DNA of 64,000 nucleotides from contig JAKGHH010000003.1 in the NCBI GenBank assembly GCA_022828595.1, forward strand, positions 106,787,583 to 106,851,582. The letters run 5' to 3'. Source of the stretch: Nelumbo lutea (lineage: Eukaryota; Streptophyta; Magnoliopsida; Proteales; Nelumbonaceae). The translations under genes and the position numbers were made by a program. This document shows, one piece after another, positions 45,219 to 57,237 of this stretch. The notes under the pieces were generated by a model. That model saw only the letters and a list, made by a program, of their open reading frames with translations. It was not told where the DNA came from and searched no databases. Numbering within the stretch: position 1 is the stretch's first letter; each line of letters opens with the position of its first letter.

Positions 45219-46184
45219 TGATGGTGCGCAATCTGTTGGTCCTAGCTGTTGGTTACCTCACCTCTGACGAGAATGGAGGTGCCTGAAACAAGGAAGAAAA
45301 TGGTGACTTCTGGGGAGGAACCCGGTTGGAACACTCTGAATTTCAAGTTAGTGCTCTTGAGAAGGCAAGGGAAATGAGGAACTTTAAGACCAGAAAGCGC
45401 AAGAATCACATACCTCATTCCTTGGAGATGGGGTCTTTTATAATCACCCTATACACTTACTTCCATACCTCTGCCAGTTCAGGTATCATTACCTCCGCTA
45501 GATCGGGTGTCATTTCCTTTGCCAGATCGGGTGTCATTTCCTCTGCCAGATCGGGTGTCATAACCTCCGCCAGTTGCCAGTTGCCAGTTCGGGTGTCATA
45601 ACCTCCACTGCCAGTTGCTAGTTCAGGTGTCATAACCTCCACTGTTCCTTGTCAGGGCCGTCTCTGCCACGTCTGAGATGGCGGTGGCAGGTGCCGTTGG
45701 AGGGCGCCTGTCATGTGTCGGACCCTTAATCAGTCAAGTGTGCCGCCTCCATGTATGGGCTTCCTAGGCGTCAGGTGTGGTTGTTCAGTCAGATGACTTG
45801 GAGCCGAAGTGGTGTGCGAGGTGGTCTTGAGTTTCGATAGAAGTATGGCCCGAACTGCCCCTGGGTGGGCAGTTCGGGTTTTTTGTCTTTTGTGCTCCTC
45901 GTAAGGCTCAGGACCTCGAAGGGAGAGCTCGGGTTCCTCCTTGGGGAGCTTAGGACTCCTTAGCTCGGAGCTCGGGTTGTAGGTTCTTCCTTTGGGGGAG
46001 CTCGGGACTCTTTAGCTCGGAGCTCGGGTTGTAGGTTCCTCCTTTTGAGGGAGCTCGGGACTCTTTAGCTCAGAGCTCGGGTTGTGGGCCTACTGTTGTA
46101 CCGAGCTGACGCTTCTACCAGATCACTCTCGGTTGCTTCCACGTGTCGCATGGCCAAAGAGTCGAGTCAAATCTCCCTCGATCA
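45219..46184 (-). repeat. Gypsy 5' LTR (right)
   Basis: This 966-bp copy starts TGATGGTGCGC and ends CTCCCTCGATCA. It is longer than the left LTR, mainly because an AGCTCGGGTTGTAGGTTCC unit of about 55 bp is present three times (45917-46090). An extra copy of the GTCATAACCTCC unit near 45610 also adds length. The GTTCC duplication follows at 46185. Confidence 0.92.
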
Positions 46185-46284
46185 GTTCCTTTTAACCAAT
46201 TGTTAGTCTTGAGACTTGCGATTAGATATTTGGGAAACACTTTGATATAGAGTTAAGTATAGTGTTGCCATATGACACACCTGT

Positions 46285-46698
46285 CTAGGGGTGGAGCCCA
46301 ACCAAACTTGGACATGTCTTAGCTTGGTTCAACTAAAATACTACTAGTTCTAAACTTCTAATTGGAGTTTAAGTTCAATTCAAATTTTATTTTTCAGTTT
46401 CGAGTTTTGCTCAATTAAATATTCATTGAGCTTGAGCTCAACTCAAAAGCTCGTAAATGAATATATTTTTAATATGATATATATAATACATTAAAATATA
46501 AAAAGATATTTTTTAAAATATATTTTTACAATTTATAAATCAAGCAAGACTTGCGAACTTTTGAGAGGCTTTTTATTGATTAAGATAAAATTCAAATAAT
46601 TAATCAAATTTACCTTAATTAGAATCGAACTCTAACAGAACCTAATTGACATGAAGGCCGAATTCTTCCATTAAAGCTCGATTTGAATTGCAGTCCTC
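46285..46698. repeat. hAT-like non-autonomous repeat
   Basis: It starts TAGGGGTGGAGCCCAACC and ends near TTTGAATTGCAGTCCT. The interior has words such as TTGAGCTTGAGCTCAACTC and an AT-rich core. A related copy lies at 60793-61212. No target duplication is visible. Confidence 0.5.
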
Positions 46699-48200
46699 CA
46701 CATGAATTGCAGCATTATTGTCCTGAATCACACTCTTAGTACGATTGCTAGCCCATGCGGCCATGCTGTTACACGGCCAAAAAACATTTTAGCCCAGATT
46801 CAATGGACAATTGTTGTAGACCATGTCAGATGTGAGACCACCACTCCACTCAAGACGGGTGGATTCTGTCGTGATTAGAGCTTGGAGGCAAGTGATCCAA
46901 ATCCAACGATTTGGATTCACCACGAGACCACCCTTTGAGTTTGGGACTTTGAGGTGAGAGAGAGAGAATCCACTTTGGTGAGAACGAAGATTTGGGCCCA
47001 CCATGTACATGTGTACACGGTGGGAACTCGGAAACAAATAGAATTCAGGTTTCGACTTTGGTGGCAGGAACCGCAGTGACTCCTCCTGTCCTCTGTCACG
47101 ATTAGTCCATCCATCTGCATCCTTCCAACTTCCAACCCTGCCCAAGTCTCCGAAATGACATTCGGATTCTCTCTCTCCCTCTCTCTCTCTCGCCCAACGG
47201 ATATTTTGATTTACGAGGCAAACCCTAAATTCTAAAAGAGTGGGGCTGGGCAAACGGTCGAAATCTTGATTGCGCGTTAAAGCTGAACCGCCGAACGTTA
47301 TTTTGGAATTATATACCCAAACAAAAACGTTATTTTGGAGTTTAGCATAAAATTGACTTTGCCTTTCATACCCTTGGACCTATCCACCCATTGAATTAAG
47401 TTTTCTCTTAACACTTGTTTTAAATAGGGATAATATAGGTATTTTCAAGTAGGTCAAAAAAGAGATTAAGGCTTATTAAATTGGTGATTACTGACTGAAT
47501 AGGCTCAGTCATATACAAGTTCGAATTTTGGACTTATGTAATAAATAATCATTACCCAAAATAAGTAGTTAAGCACTCCCGAACTTTGCCCTAGTCTCCT
47601 CCCCACTACGTAGTAGCCTCTCCTCCAATATTGAACCTACCCAAAGCGCTAGCTCTTAAGGGGGGTGGGGGCTTTGGATTCATCTAGTGTTAAGAGTTTA
47701 GTTGGACCCACCCAGTTCGCAGCATCTCGTGCCAATAATGAATAAACAAGGACCATGTGATTCCGATTATTCATTATTGTTTAGATATGTAGGTTTTATT
47801 TTGGGCCGTGCTTCTCGACCATCGGATTAACTCGGATGGTGTGGTCCTTTTTCCGAGTTGTGGCGCATCAAAATATCGGGAATTGGAATCCATACACGAC
47901 AAGAATGATAGATAATGAAAGACCAAAGCATCCCCCCATCCCTGAAAGATGTCTCTCTCTTTCATTCAGATTACAGAAGGTATTTGCATAGCTCAAGTCT
48001 TGTATCAATCAAACCTTTTTTATATTTCCAGGCTCCAGCATTAATTTGCTGTCTAAGTGCCTACGATTACCACGAAACAAAAAAAAGGACAAGTGAACCA
48101 AGTCAAACAGGAGTTCAGTTGCTACAGTAACCCATAATGAAACACCCCCTCCCTCCCGGGCCCCAACGCCCAACCAGTAGTCAGTATTCGGTTAAAGAGG
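46699..48200. other. Spacer downstream of the minus-strand gene
   Basis: A (CT)n tract is at 47167-47191, and a 154-codon minus-strand open frame (46789-47253) has no recognised motif and is judged chance. The part next to 48200 is the likely 3' UTR of the minus-strand gene. Confidence 0.4.
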
Positions 48201-48861
48201 CTAAGTGACCAAGTAGATAGGCATGGCCAACGTTGAGAACCGATGGTGTGGTTGCTGCTGCTCTATATTGAGCTCTCTCAGGCTAAGATAAGGTATCTCC
48301 ACCTTTCCCTTACGTGTCGGAGTCAACGTGCCGGCGAGCAGTCCCGACGTCGGACGACAGCTCGTCCGGCATGGCGTGGTCGACCCGCTTATGCTCTCTG
48401 TTACGTATAGTGGCCCAGATACTGCTCCCCTGCAAACCCGGTTCCTGCGGTAGACACCGTCCTGGCCGTCACTGGGCCTTGCATCGTCGGTCCACTTCCA
48501 TTTCCAGAAAAGGAGAGCATTTCTCCACCACCTCTTCTTCTTTTTCTTGCTCTTCTTCGAGTCCTCTTTCGAGATGGGCTTCTGTAGTTTGAAATGCAGA
48601 GCATCAACGGATCTGAAACTGTCCCGCTTGTGCTTCCGGGCTTCTTCTAAGATCTTCTCTTTCGGAAAACAGATAGAAAACAAATACATTAATTATCGTA
48701 GGAAGATCTGAAATGGAAGATTAAAAAAAAAAAAAAGGGAACAACGATAGAAACAAACAGAAACAGAGTATGACCTGAAAATAATCGATTTGGGGGTCGA
48801 AGCCGTAGTCGCTGAAATGTTGAGGCTCCGGCATCGGAAATATCGGAGACTTGTTCGACAT
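48201..48861 (-). CDS. Plant-specific protein of unknown function, two exons
   Basis: Exon 1 is 48861-48775 (ATG at 48861-48859) and exon 2 is 48653-48201 with TAG at 48203-48201, giving about 179 residues. Joining gives the smooth reading DYGFDPQIDYFQ to ILEEARKHKRDS; an acceptor 3 bp earlier would add one lysine. Visible parts are PEPQHFSDYGFDPQIDYF, an acidic-to-basic stretch SKKSKKKKKRWWRNA with WKWKW, GPLYVTES, PTSGLLAGTLTP, EIPYLSLREL and the end MPIYLVT. The conserved ends recall an uncharacterised angiosperm family, from memory. The lysine run could be a nuclear signal; no transmembrane segment or known enzyme motif is seen. The gene looks intact. A GA-rich leader (GAGAGAGGGAGAGGG) precedes the ATG. 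Confidence 0.82.
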
Positions 48862-50727
48862 TTTCCCTCTCCCTCTCTCAGCTACATGTATTGCTTCACC
48901 TTCCTAGTTCCCACTCGCGATCTCTTTGCGTTCTTTTTATCAACCCTTTCGCTGTTGCAGCAACGAAGTGCCGAACAGAAAGAGAAGAGGAAACTGAGAA
49001 AAGGAGTAAGAGGGAGGGAGGGAACCGGGAACGAGGAGAGTCAGAAAGTAACCGTAAAAAGTAGTATTTGGGGCTCAAGAGTCAAGACTCAACTCCCCTA
49101 CTAAATGCTTAATGCTTTCTTCTTTTTTTCCGTATCCCAAAGATGCCCCTATCCCCCTTTTATTTAAATGGAATAAAATAAAAGAATAATATGATGGCGT
49201 TGTTGGGATCCATGCCCTTTAGCAGACTCATAAGATGGTATGCTATAACAGAAGTGGGACGGGAGGGACCCAATATTGCAACGATCTCACCCACAACCTG
49301 TGGACCACTTGATGCGATGACCAACCAATTAAGATGAAACTACTGATTTTGTTTAGTCGTCAAGGATCCATTCAAGTGAAGTGGAGCCCATATGTTATTT
49401 GGGTTTGATGTTTAGTGAGTGATCACCATCCACCACGTGAATGCCATCAACGTTGGTATCAAGATCCGGAGTAACCGAGTAAGTAACCTCCGACATTTTT
49501 AATACAGATTACAGCGTGCGTGTACGGTGTACCCGGCCCGGCGCAACCTGACTGAGAGGGATCCGAATGAGAATGCCCCAGATTGGCCTGAGGAACGTGA
49601 CTCGTGAGTGTCATAAGAACACGACGGACGGTTAATTGCACCATGAAGGCATGAATGAAACGGATGGGTTATGGATCGACGGGAGCGCTCCATGTCTTTA
49701 ATGGCATGGGTTCTACAGATAGAGAGGTTTGATTTAAGGATTCGGGTTTAGATAAAGAATGAAGATGGGGCTGGGTGATCCGGAATCCAGAATCCAAATC
49801 CACTTGAGTACAAGTAATGCCCCACGTGAAGAGCAAAATGGTTTGCCTACTTGTATTGAGGATTGAGCCCTCAAAAGCCAAAGGCGTGAAAAGGTGGGTT
49901 CAGTGGTTCAGGGATTAGGTCTTATACTTCACACTCACGTTGAAAAGTCATGAAACAGGAGAGGGCACGCCTGACTCACGAGCTCACCTGCTTTTCTCTC
50001 TCTCTCTCTCCAACTGCTCCCCCTCTTGCTGCTTTGGATGCCTCACATGTTGAGATTTGAGAATCTCTCTTTCTTAAATTGGATTGGATCGAATTGGATG
50101 TGTGGTGCCTAGATCTATATTTTTTTTTCGTATCAAATTGGGATAATTTAATATCAGTTAAATAAAAATAATAAAATTATGAATATGTTATGGGGTCGGA
50201 ATATTAGTACGGATCCATATAAGATTCCATTGTGAAGAGGTAGAATTCAGATGGGATTTGAATTGAGTTATGATATTTTATAGGCGTTTGAGCCTTGAGG
50301 AATAAATGTGGTGCTTAAAATTAATTACTGTATTATAATTTTAATTTTTTTTAAGAAATATTTAACACGAGGGGTATCTCTATGTATTGACTTTTCTAAT
50401 TACCTCGTATAAAAAAAAATGCAGCAAAAGTCAATTAGATTAGTTGTATAGTGCCTTTTCAATTCAGGGACAAATTTGCATTTTGAATCATTTAATTGAG
50501 TATTAAAACAATTGATTGATCTCATTATTTTGTTCCTATTTTGAACTCCATTATATATATATATATATATATGTATTTATTTATATAATAGAGTATATAT
50601 ATCAAGCTCATTCTCAAATATGGTGCTCACAGCCCTTTTCAGCTATGCATCTGAAACATTTTCCATAAATAACAAGATATAAATATAGAAATATTTCTAA
50701 TGTATGGCTGAAAAGGGCTATGAGAAT
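48862..50727. other. Upstream region of the minus-strand gene and spacer
   Basis: The first 230 bp are the likely leader and promoter of the minus-strand gene. The rest has a (CT)n tract near 49998 and an (AT)n tract at 50552-50572, with no coding or transposon domain recognised. Confidence 0.4.
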
Positions 50728-51284
50728 TAGGGCTGTTTACGGGTCGGGTTGGGTCGCTTTATTAAAGTTTTTCCAACCGACCTGACCTGGTTGGGTTACT
50801 TGAGATGGAAATCGAAATCGACCTAGTGTTAAGTAAAACCGACCTGGTCTGTTTGAATTGGGTTGGGTCGGTTTGGATTGGTTTCGGCTATAAGTTCATC
50901 CATACCCCCCATAGCCACCTAGTTTTCTGGAAATATATTTAAAACTGAAATATGTATACAAAATATACATACATATATATTGGAATATATATTTTCTGGA
51001 AATATATATCTAACATATTTCATAATATATATTTTTTAGATATAGATATTGGAATATATATTTTCAGATATTTTAGTTTTCAGTTAAGTAGAAACTAAGT
51101 CGGTTCGGTTTGGGTCGGTTTTAGTTTTCACACAAGAAAACCAAAACCGACCCGAACCATCGGTTTATGAATTTGTAGAACCCGAAATCGACTGGTACTG
51201 ATGAAAACCCGGCCGACTCGGATTGATCGGGTTGGGCCGGGTTGGTCGATTTGCTCGGGTTGAGCCTTCTTATGAACAGCCCTA
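50728..51284. mobile_element. hAT-like non-autonomous transposon
   Basis: The element starts TAGGGCTGTTTACGGGTC and ends CTTATGAACAGCCCTA, giving inverted ends. Flanks ATGAGAAT (50720-50727) and CTGAGAAC (51285-51292) agree at six of eight bases, as an old 8-bp hAT duplication. Inside, GGGTCGGTTTGG and CCAAAACCGACCC words repeat and pair. No transposase is encoded. Confidence 0.75.
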
Positions 51285-51524
51285 CTGAGAACGGTATGCG
51301 TAAAATTTTGTAAGGACTGAATCTGCCCTCACAAGAAAACCAAAACCGACCCGAACCATTGGTTTATGAATTTGTACAACCCAAAACCAACCGATACTGA
51401 TGAAAACCCGGCCGATTCAGATTGGGTTGGGCCGGGTTGGTCGATTTGCTCGGGTTGAGCCTTCTTATGAACAGCCCTACTGGGAACAGTATGCGTAAAA
51501 TTTTGTAAGGACTGAATCTGCCCT
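51131..51524. repeat. Tandem duplication over the hAT-like element end
   Basis: Units 51131-51329 and 51330-51524 are near identical. Each runs from CACAAGAAAACCAAAACC through the element end CAGCCCTACTG into 40 bp of flanking DNA ending CTGAATCTGCCCT. The duplication therefore happened after the element inserted. Confidence 0.9.
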
Positions 51525-52532
51525 CTATATCCTCATCAGTGTATGTGGTTCAGACTTGAGACAATAACATGGATTCCTGGTCATAGTTATTGACAAGATG
51601 TCCCTCTTCTCTGTATACATCCTGTTATCGATGAGATCCATGAATTAATTTGCTTCATAAGTGGCAATGGTTTGTATTTACAAAAAAATATAAATACAAA
51701 TATGTACAGTATAAATACATACAAAATAAAAGATTTTACACTCTACAGATTTGCAAAATACAAATATGTGCAAACTGCCAAGAATCAACCATGATGACCA
51801 GATCATATTTTTCATATATTCTTTGATCAGTTCATGTTTTTTCTATATATATTTGTACCCATGGCTCAGTTTAGGAAGAGTACAAATATAAATATGTCCA
51901 GCATAAAACTTTGCATACTAAACCTTTAATTTTCATACATATTTGTGTTTATATTCTTCCCAAACTGATCTGTGGCATTTCGGAAGGGTTAACATTTCGG
52001 TTTTGGTTTCTGTTTTCAGAATAAAAAATTCAGTTAGTCAAATTAAACGAAATTTGTTGCATAATATGTAACTTATTATATAACATAGAATATATATGAC
52101 ACCAAAAAGACTTGGTATCGGAAGAATTTTGACTAATCAAACCACCCTGAATTTTTATGAATACTCCCTGATTGGTCTAAATTTTTTCAGTATCATGTTT
52201 TTCCGGTATCATAGTTGAACCCATAATATATAATAAAATATAATATATTATTATTAAAAATTGGTTTTAATTGAAATAATCAAAAATTGAAGAAAAAAAT
52301 TTGTTTCAATTTAGTTTTCATTTGTTAATTTCAGTTTATTTGATTCGTTTTTTATTGAATAAAATGAATCAGGAGTCATTTGGTTGCACCTCCAAATCAC
52401 TCCTCCGAATGCCAAAAAAAACCTATGAATAAAGTAGAGCTACCCTCGAGCGTGTTCATAGGTAGTAGACAAAACTACCTTCCAACCGTGCCCTCCTCTC
52501 TTGTTTGAAAACATTGTGACCAACTCCATTTT
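51525..52532. other. AT-rich spacer
   Basis: ATAAATACAAATATG-like words recur in both directions at 51670-51960. No gene or terminal repeat is recognised. Confidence 0.4.
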
Positions 52533-52845
52533 TAGGGTGCAACTTGGGTGAGTTTAGTCCGAGCTTGAACCGATTCAGCTGAAATTTATATGGATTGGGT
52601 TCAGGCCCAAGAAAGGGGTTCTTTTATTTTTTTGGGTTGGAATGGGTCTAGTTCTTAGGTAGCCCAAATCTTGCCCGAATTTGAGCCCAATCCTAGTCTA
52701 TCAAATTACAGTGTAAGCTGGACTTGTATTGGGAAAATCGACCTTGACCTTGAACTCAGTCCAAGATCAGGCCTTAAACCCAAATTTTAAGATTGAGCCT
52801 AGATTGATCATAAAACTCAGCCCAACCCATCAGACTTGCACCCTA
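52533..52845. repeat. hAT-like non-autonomous repeat
   Basis: It begins TAGGGTGCAACTTGGGTGAG and ends CATCAGACTTGCACCCTA, forming inverted ends. It is the best-preserved copy of the family at 25416 and 34093. Flanks do not match. Confidence 0.65.
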
Positions 52846-53003
52846 ATCTTCATTAACCCGTTGGCACATGACACACATGGGTACCTAGTACTGCACAGTA
52901 GTCACTAGAGTTGTGTGTTGCATTAGGTAAACAACTTGGTTACGTAAATTTTTGTGCATATTGTGTTTTATTCGTTAACACTCCTGTTGGAGAGTCTTAA
53001 CAT

Positions 53004-53353
53004 TAGGGTGTCAATTGGATCGCATTTGGTCCAATATGAGTCCATTAGAGATGGACCATGTCATTCGATGGACTATTTTGTACTAGTCAATTCAATGACT
53101 GGACCGTTCAATCTGTTCAAATTAGATTTAATTTAAATTGGTTTGAATCCAAACCTGAGCTATTGACACCTGCATTTTTGTCTTCTATCAATGAACTGGA
53201 TATTAGTTCAGTCCAATCCAATCTAATATATATTTAAGTCTGGATTGGTTCAATTCATTATGTCTTATTGGTCAACCGAATCTGTTCAAATTAATTTTGA
53301 TATGGATGGGTCCAACCTACCCAAAAGTCCGAAACCGGTCCGTTGACACCCTA
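53004..53353. mobile_element. hAT-like non-autonomous transposon
   Basis: Inverted ends are TAGGGTGTCAATTGGATC and CCGGTCCGTTGACACCCTA. Flanks CTTAACAT (52996-53003) and TCTAACAG (53354-53361) share TAACA in register, which fits a decayed 8-bp duplication. Confidence 0.65.
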
Positions 53354-54617
53354 TCTAACAGCACTCCCCCCTTGGCACATATGGTTGTATGTTATTGACT
53401 GCCATCAACCTTCCCCTCTCTTTTACTTCAATCTCAATTTGTTATATTTGTCGAAATAGAAAACTGAGCAACCCATTAGTTTTCTTCTCCAACAGATCTC
53501 AGTAAGCTGGCCTTGAATGCTTGATTAGATTAACCCTCCTGATTAATTTTCTTCTCTTGATTCACAGCCCATGCAATCTGTTTGTAAACTGAGATCTGTT
53601 TGGTGCAAAGGTATTGGCCTATGGGCCTCACTCAAATAATAATAATAAAAGAAAGAAAGAAAGAATACTCCTGTGATATTCTCCATATTATAAGCGCCAC
53701 ATGGGAATAAGAATCCCTTCCAGACTCAAGAAATGTTAAGTGATATTTTTTAAAAATATGGGAATGCAAATTCTAATTTATTTGTTTTTTTTTCCAACTT
53801 TTGACTTATCTCGTTTGTTTGGATCGCAGATGAATGAAATAAAACCCAAAAGAAAACTAAAAGCCAAAGCAAAAGTGCATCAGAATTTACACTCTCATGC
53901 ATTACAAATGAAGTTGTACTTATAAAAAAAAGAGTATTATGTGCGAGACCCAATACAAAATGGGGTGTGTTGTCATTTCAAGTCGAATCTATTCCACCAA
54001 ACACATTTTTTGAATGCTAAAGTTGAAAATTTGCCTTTACCTGTGGTAGTGGTCATGTGACAGTGTTTGTGTTTCAACCTGAAATGGAAGTATGGAACAC
54101 CACTAAACAAGCTTTATATTAATTAATTATTAAACAAACACATGAATGTTTAAATTTAAACTTTTTTCCATAAAAAAATAAATAAAACTTTAAACATTAA
54201 AGCCTGTGTGCTGATAAAGTTGCATATTGCAGCAGTTATGCCTATGCGCAGTGTGCAGGGAGATGGTTACTAGTTACTACTTACTACGCCTGGTCAAAGC
54301 CTCAAAGCTGCTATGTGCATCACTATTTTGTTCACGTGATATGATATGTATACAAAAATTTACAGATACGGAAAAAAAAAAGATACAAGGCCTTTAATAT
54401 GTTGTATTAAAGATAGTTGGCAGATTGTGGCTTGAAAACTTGTGCCAATTACTGCTTTTGTTTAGCTTTTGGGTTTTGGATACATACCCATCCAGCACTC
54501 GAATCAGTGCCCAACTGCCCATAAAATCACCCGGCCCATTTTGCTTAAAATATCAACAATTCACAATTCCTATCCAAATGTGAATCATAAAAGAAAGATC
54601 CATCAACAAAAATTTAA
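53354..54617. other. Spacer without recognised features
   Basis: An AAT and GAAA-rich tract lies at 53636-53667. No coding signal is found. Confidence 0.4.
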
Positions 54618-54889
54618 GGCTCTGTTTGGTTCGCGGAACAGGGGTCTGGAATCGGAATTGGAATGGGTTATTCCGATTTCAATAGTTTGGGAAGAATCGG
54701 AATCCTATTCCTATTTCTGCTGGAATGGCATTCTTCCATTTGAAGGAATGGTCATTCCCTGCCTTTCCCTTGGGAATAAAATCTCATTCCTACTGATTTT
54801 ATTTTCCATTTCCATTCTTATATGAACCAAACAGATTATGAGAAATGGACCATTCTGATTCCGATTCCAACTGCAGACCAAACAGACCC
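54618..54889. mobile_element. Tourist-like MITE, copy 1
   Basis: The 272-bp element begins GGCTCTGTTTGGTTCGC and ends GCAGACCAAACAGACCC, forming inverted ends. It is flanked by TAA at 54615-54617 and 54890-54892, the PIF/Harbinger target. Its inside repeats GGAATCGGAATTGG-like words. Related copies are at 57238 and 61363. Confidence 0.85.
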
Positions 54890-55155
54890 TAAATATGCCA
54901 CAGGCATTGGCTTGCCTACTTAAATCAACCGGGTTGTATCAATCTCTCTTTACTACTTCAACCTAGTAGGTGTTTGGTATTGTAGTGTTGTGTGTCTGTT
55001 ATGATTCTGTTTCAGTGATGTATTAATGTTACATAGGTAATTATGTTTGAACCTTGGTTGATAGGTTCATTGTGTACAAATGCTTCCTCTGTTTCATTTT
55101 CATTTTGCTTATATAGCATTTAATGGCACCGATTTAAATTATTGCATGACACTTC

Positions 55156-55628
55156 TAGGGGGCAAATGAGGGTATATCTGAATCCGATTCAACAGTATAC
55201 ATAGTAGATCCGATCTCACCAAATCTTATAAATACCGATTTGAATTCGAATCCGTTAATAATGTTGAATATCCGAATATGGTTCGATCCGATTTAACTTC
55301 TGAAATTTTAAAAAAGTATAATAGAAAAATAAAAAATATTCAAGTATTTTCTTCAACTACTTTTGTTAAATATACATATGCTTTTATAAAATAATAAATA
55401 GTATAATAAATTACAAAAAAAATCTATATGAATGTATTTATAAATAAATAAATAATATATGTCAGATCGGATCTTTTTCAAATCAAATAGGGATAATTTG
55501 AATTCGATCCAATTTTTATTCAGATCTTATTATCCAATCTGATGTGATCCAAAAATCTTTCAGGAATATATCCAAATCCAACAAAATAAGATCGGATTGA
55601 ATCATGATTTAATACATTTGCACCCTTA
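55156..55628. mobile_element. hAT-like non-autonomous transposon
   Basis: It starts TAGGGGGCAAATGAGGGT and ends TACATTTGCACCCTT. The interior has GATCCGATC and GAATTCGAATCC words. Flanks GACACTTC (55148-55155) and ACACTTTA (55629-55636) share ACACTT with a 1-bp offset. Confidence 0.6.
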
Positions 55629-56291
55629 CACTTTATGCCCATAACGTGTAACCGGCATGCAACACCCAAATACCAAAACATCACACTAGACTTGCGGTGG
55701 TCCAAGTGCTTTGTAGGAAGAAAGTTGCTTGTTCTATCCAGCATCCACTTTTTTGGAGGAATTCGGCTTTAGTCGGGGCAAAGTCTATTCAAACAGCCTT
55801 TACTACCTTATATTGAAAATATCTCTTTACTGATGTACTTTATTTCATGAGAAGATATTCCCAATACAAGGTTGGAAAAGATTGTTAGATCGGTGTGGGC
55901 ACAGGTTTGCGCTGATAGAAGCCGATCTCTTTTTGAAGACGGTTTGACCTTATTACCAAGAGCTTGATTTCTTTCTCCCTATTTTACTTCGAGGCTTCAT
56001 TGATTGGTTTTTGTACCCATTAATCAGATTGAATTTGAAACCCAGAATGTGCGCGCATAACGTGCAAAATGAGTCTTAACCTTGATATGGTAGGAATTTC
56101 CATTTGACTATTGAATTGCAGCCCATCAGAATTATTCAACAACTTTGAAATTCTGACCTGGATAGCAACTTTTCATTAACGAAGTAGGAAATTTAGGGCC
56201 CATTTTTTTATACAAGACAGGCCCAAGACTCACATCCATGTGTGCATCTTTAATTTTAGGTCCCGATGGGCACAAGCTTGTTTTCACATAG

Positions 56292-57021
56292 TAGGGCTGT
56301 TCATAAGAATGCCCAACCCGACTAAACCGACTAATCCGGACCGACCTAACCCGAGTCGGCCGGGTTTTCATTCGTTCTGGTCGGTTTCAGGTTGGGCACA
56401 TACATAAATCGAAATCTCAGGTTGGTTTCGGTTTTCTTGCGTGAAAACCGAAACCAACCTGACCCGACCCGAACTAGTATTCTACTAGTTTGGTAGTTCC
56501 TACTTCCTAGTTTGAGTAGTTTCCTAATTCCTACTAGTCTTCTACTTTTAGACTTCTACTAGAACTAGAACTCTAGAAGGCCCATTTAGGCAATTACAAT
56601 TAGAATTCAATTAGGTGTCCTTTTTTAGTTTTTTACCTAGATTAGAATTTAGAAGGTTTCTAAATTTTTATTTTATTGATTTACCTACCTAGATTTACCT
56701 AGTTTTTTACTCTAGAAGGCCCATTATTGACACTTGTTTTTACATGAAGAATTTATTGATTTTATTCTTTACCTGAATTAAATTTAGATTTATCTTGGAC
56801 TCTTGAATATCAAATTATCAACTAATTCATATTTTATTTGGCTTTGTACAGGAACAAAACCGAAACCGACCCAAACCGACCCAACCCGACTCAAATCGAC
56901 TAGGTCGGTTTGGCCTGTTAGTGGATCGGTTTCGGTTCCCACCTTAGCTAACCCGACTGGGTCGGGTCGGTTGGGAAAATCCCAAGAAACCGACCCAACC
57001 CGACCTGTGAACACACCCCTA
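56292..57021. mobile_element. hAT-like non-autonomous transposon with perfect 8-bp duplication
   Basis: The 730-bp element starts TAGGGCTGTTCATAAG and ends GTGAACACACCCCTA. The exact duplication TCACATAG flanks it at 56284-56291 and 57022-57029. Words CCGAAACCGACCC and GGGTCGGTTTCGG near both ends can pair. The middle is AT-rich. No transposase frame is present. Confidence 0.88.
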
Positions 57022-57032
57022 TCACATAGGTT

Positions 57033-57125
57033 ATGTTTGGTTTGATACAGAATATGAGAGAAAGAGAAGTAGAAAGTTGAGGGTTTATTTCTCTTTTATT
57101 TTCCTTCAAACCAAACACAAATTAA
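57033..57125. repeat. Small foldback repeat
   Basis: TATGTTTGGTTTGATAC on the left is mirrored by TTCAAACCAAACACAAA on the right, with GAGAGAAAGAGAAG against CTCTTTTATTTTCC inside. It begins four bases after the preceding hAT-like target duplication. Confidence 0.55.
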
Positions 57126-57237
57126 AGAAAAATTTTTAAAAGATTTTATTTTACATTCTTTAATTATAAGAGAAATTTTGTTTGAAGAAAATTATAAGTG
57201 AAAGTTTAAAGTACTCATATCAAAACCAGGAATTCTT

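Larger units (their letters stand above)
36130..46184 (-). mobile_element. Ty3/gypsy retrotransposon of the Tat lineage, 10.06 kb
   Basis: LTRs at 36130-36984 and 45219-46184 flank a minus-strand internal region with a perfect GTTCC duplication at 36125-36129 and 46185-46189. Minus-strand order is LTR, primer site, gag, protease, RT, RNase H, second RNase H, integrase, then an antisense ORF and the 3' LTR. A second (archaeal-type) RNase H plus an antisense ORF is characteristic of Tat elements such as Retand. Loss of the RT core, a changed integrase glutamate and many stops show that it is inactive. Confidence 0.95.

Noticed and set aside
46789..47253. 154-codon minus-strand open frame
   Set aside because: It crosses a CT repeat, has no recognisable motif and no matching exon structure; considered chance.
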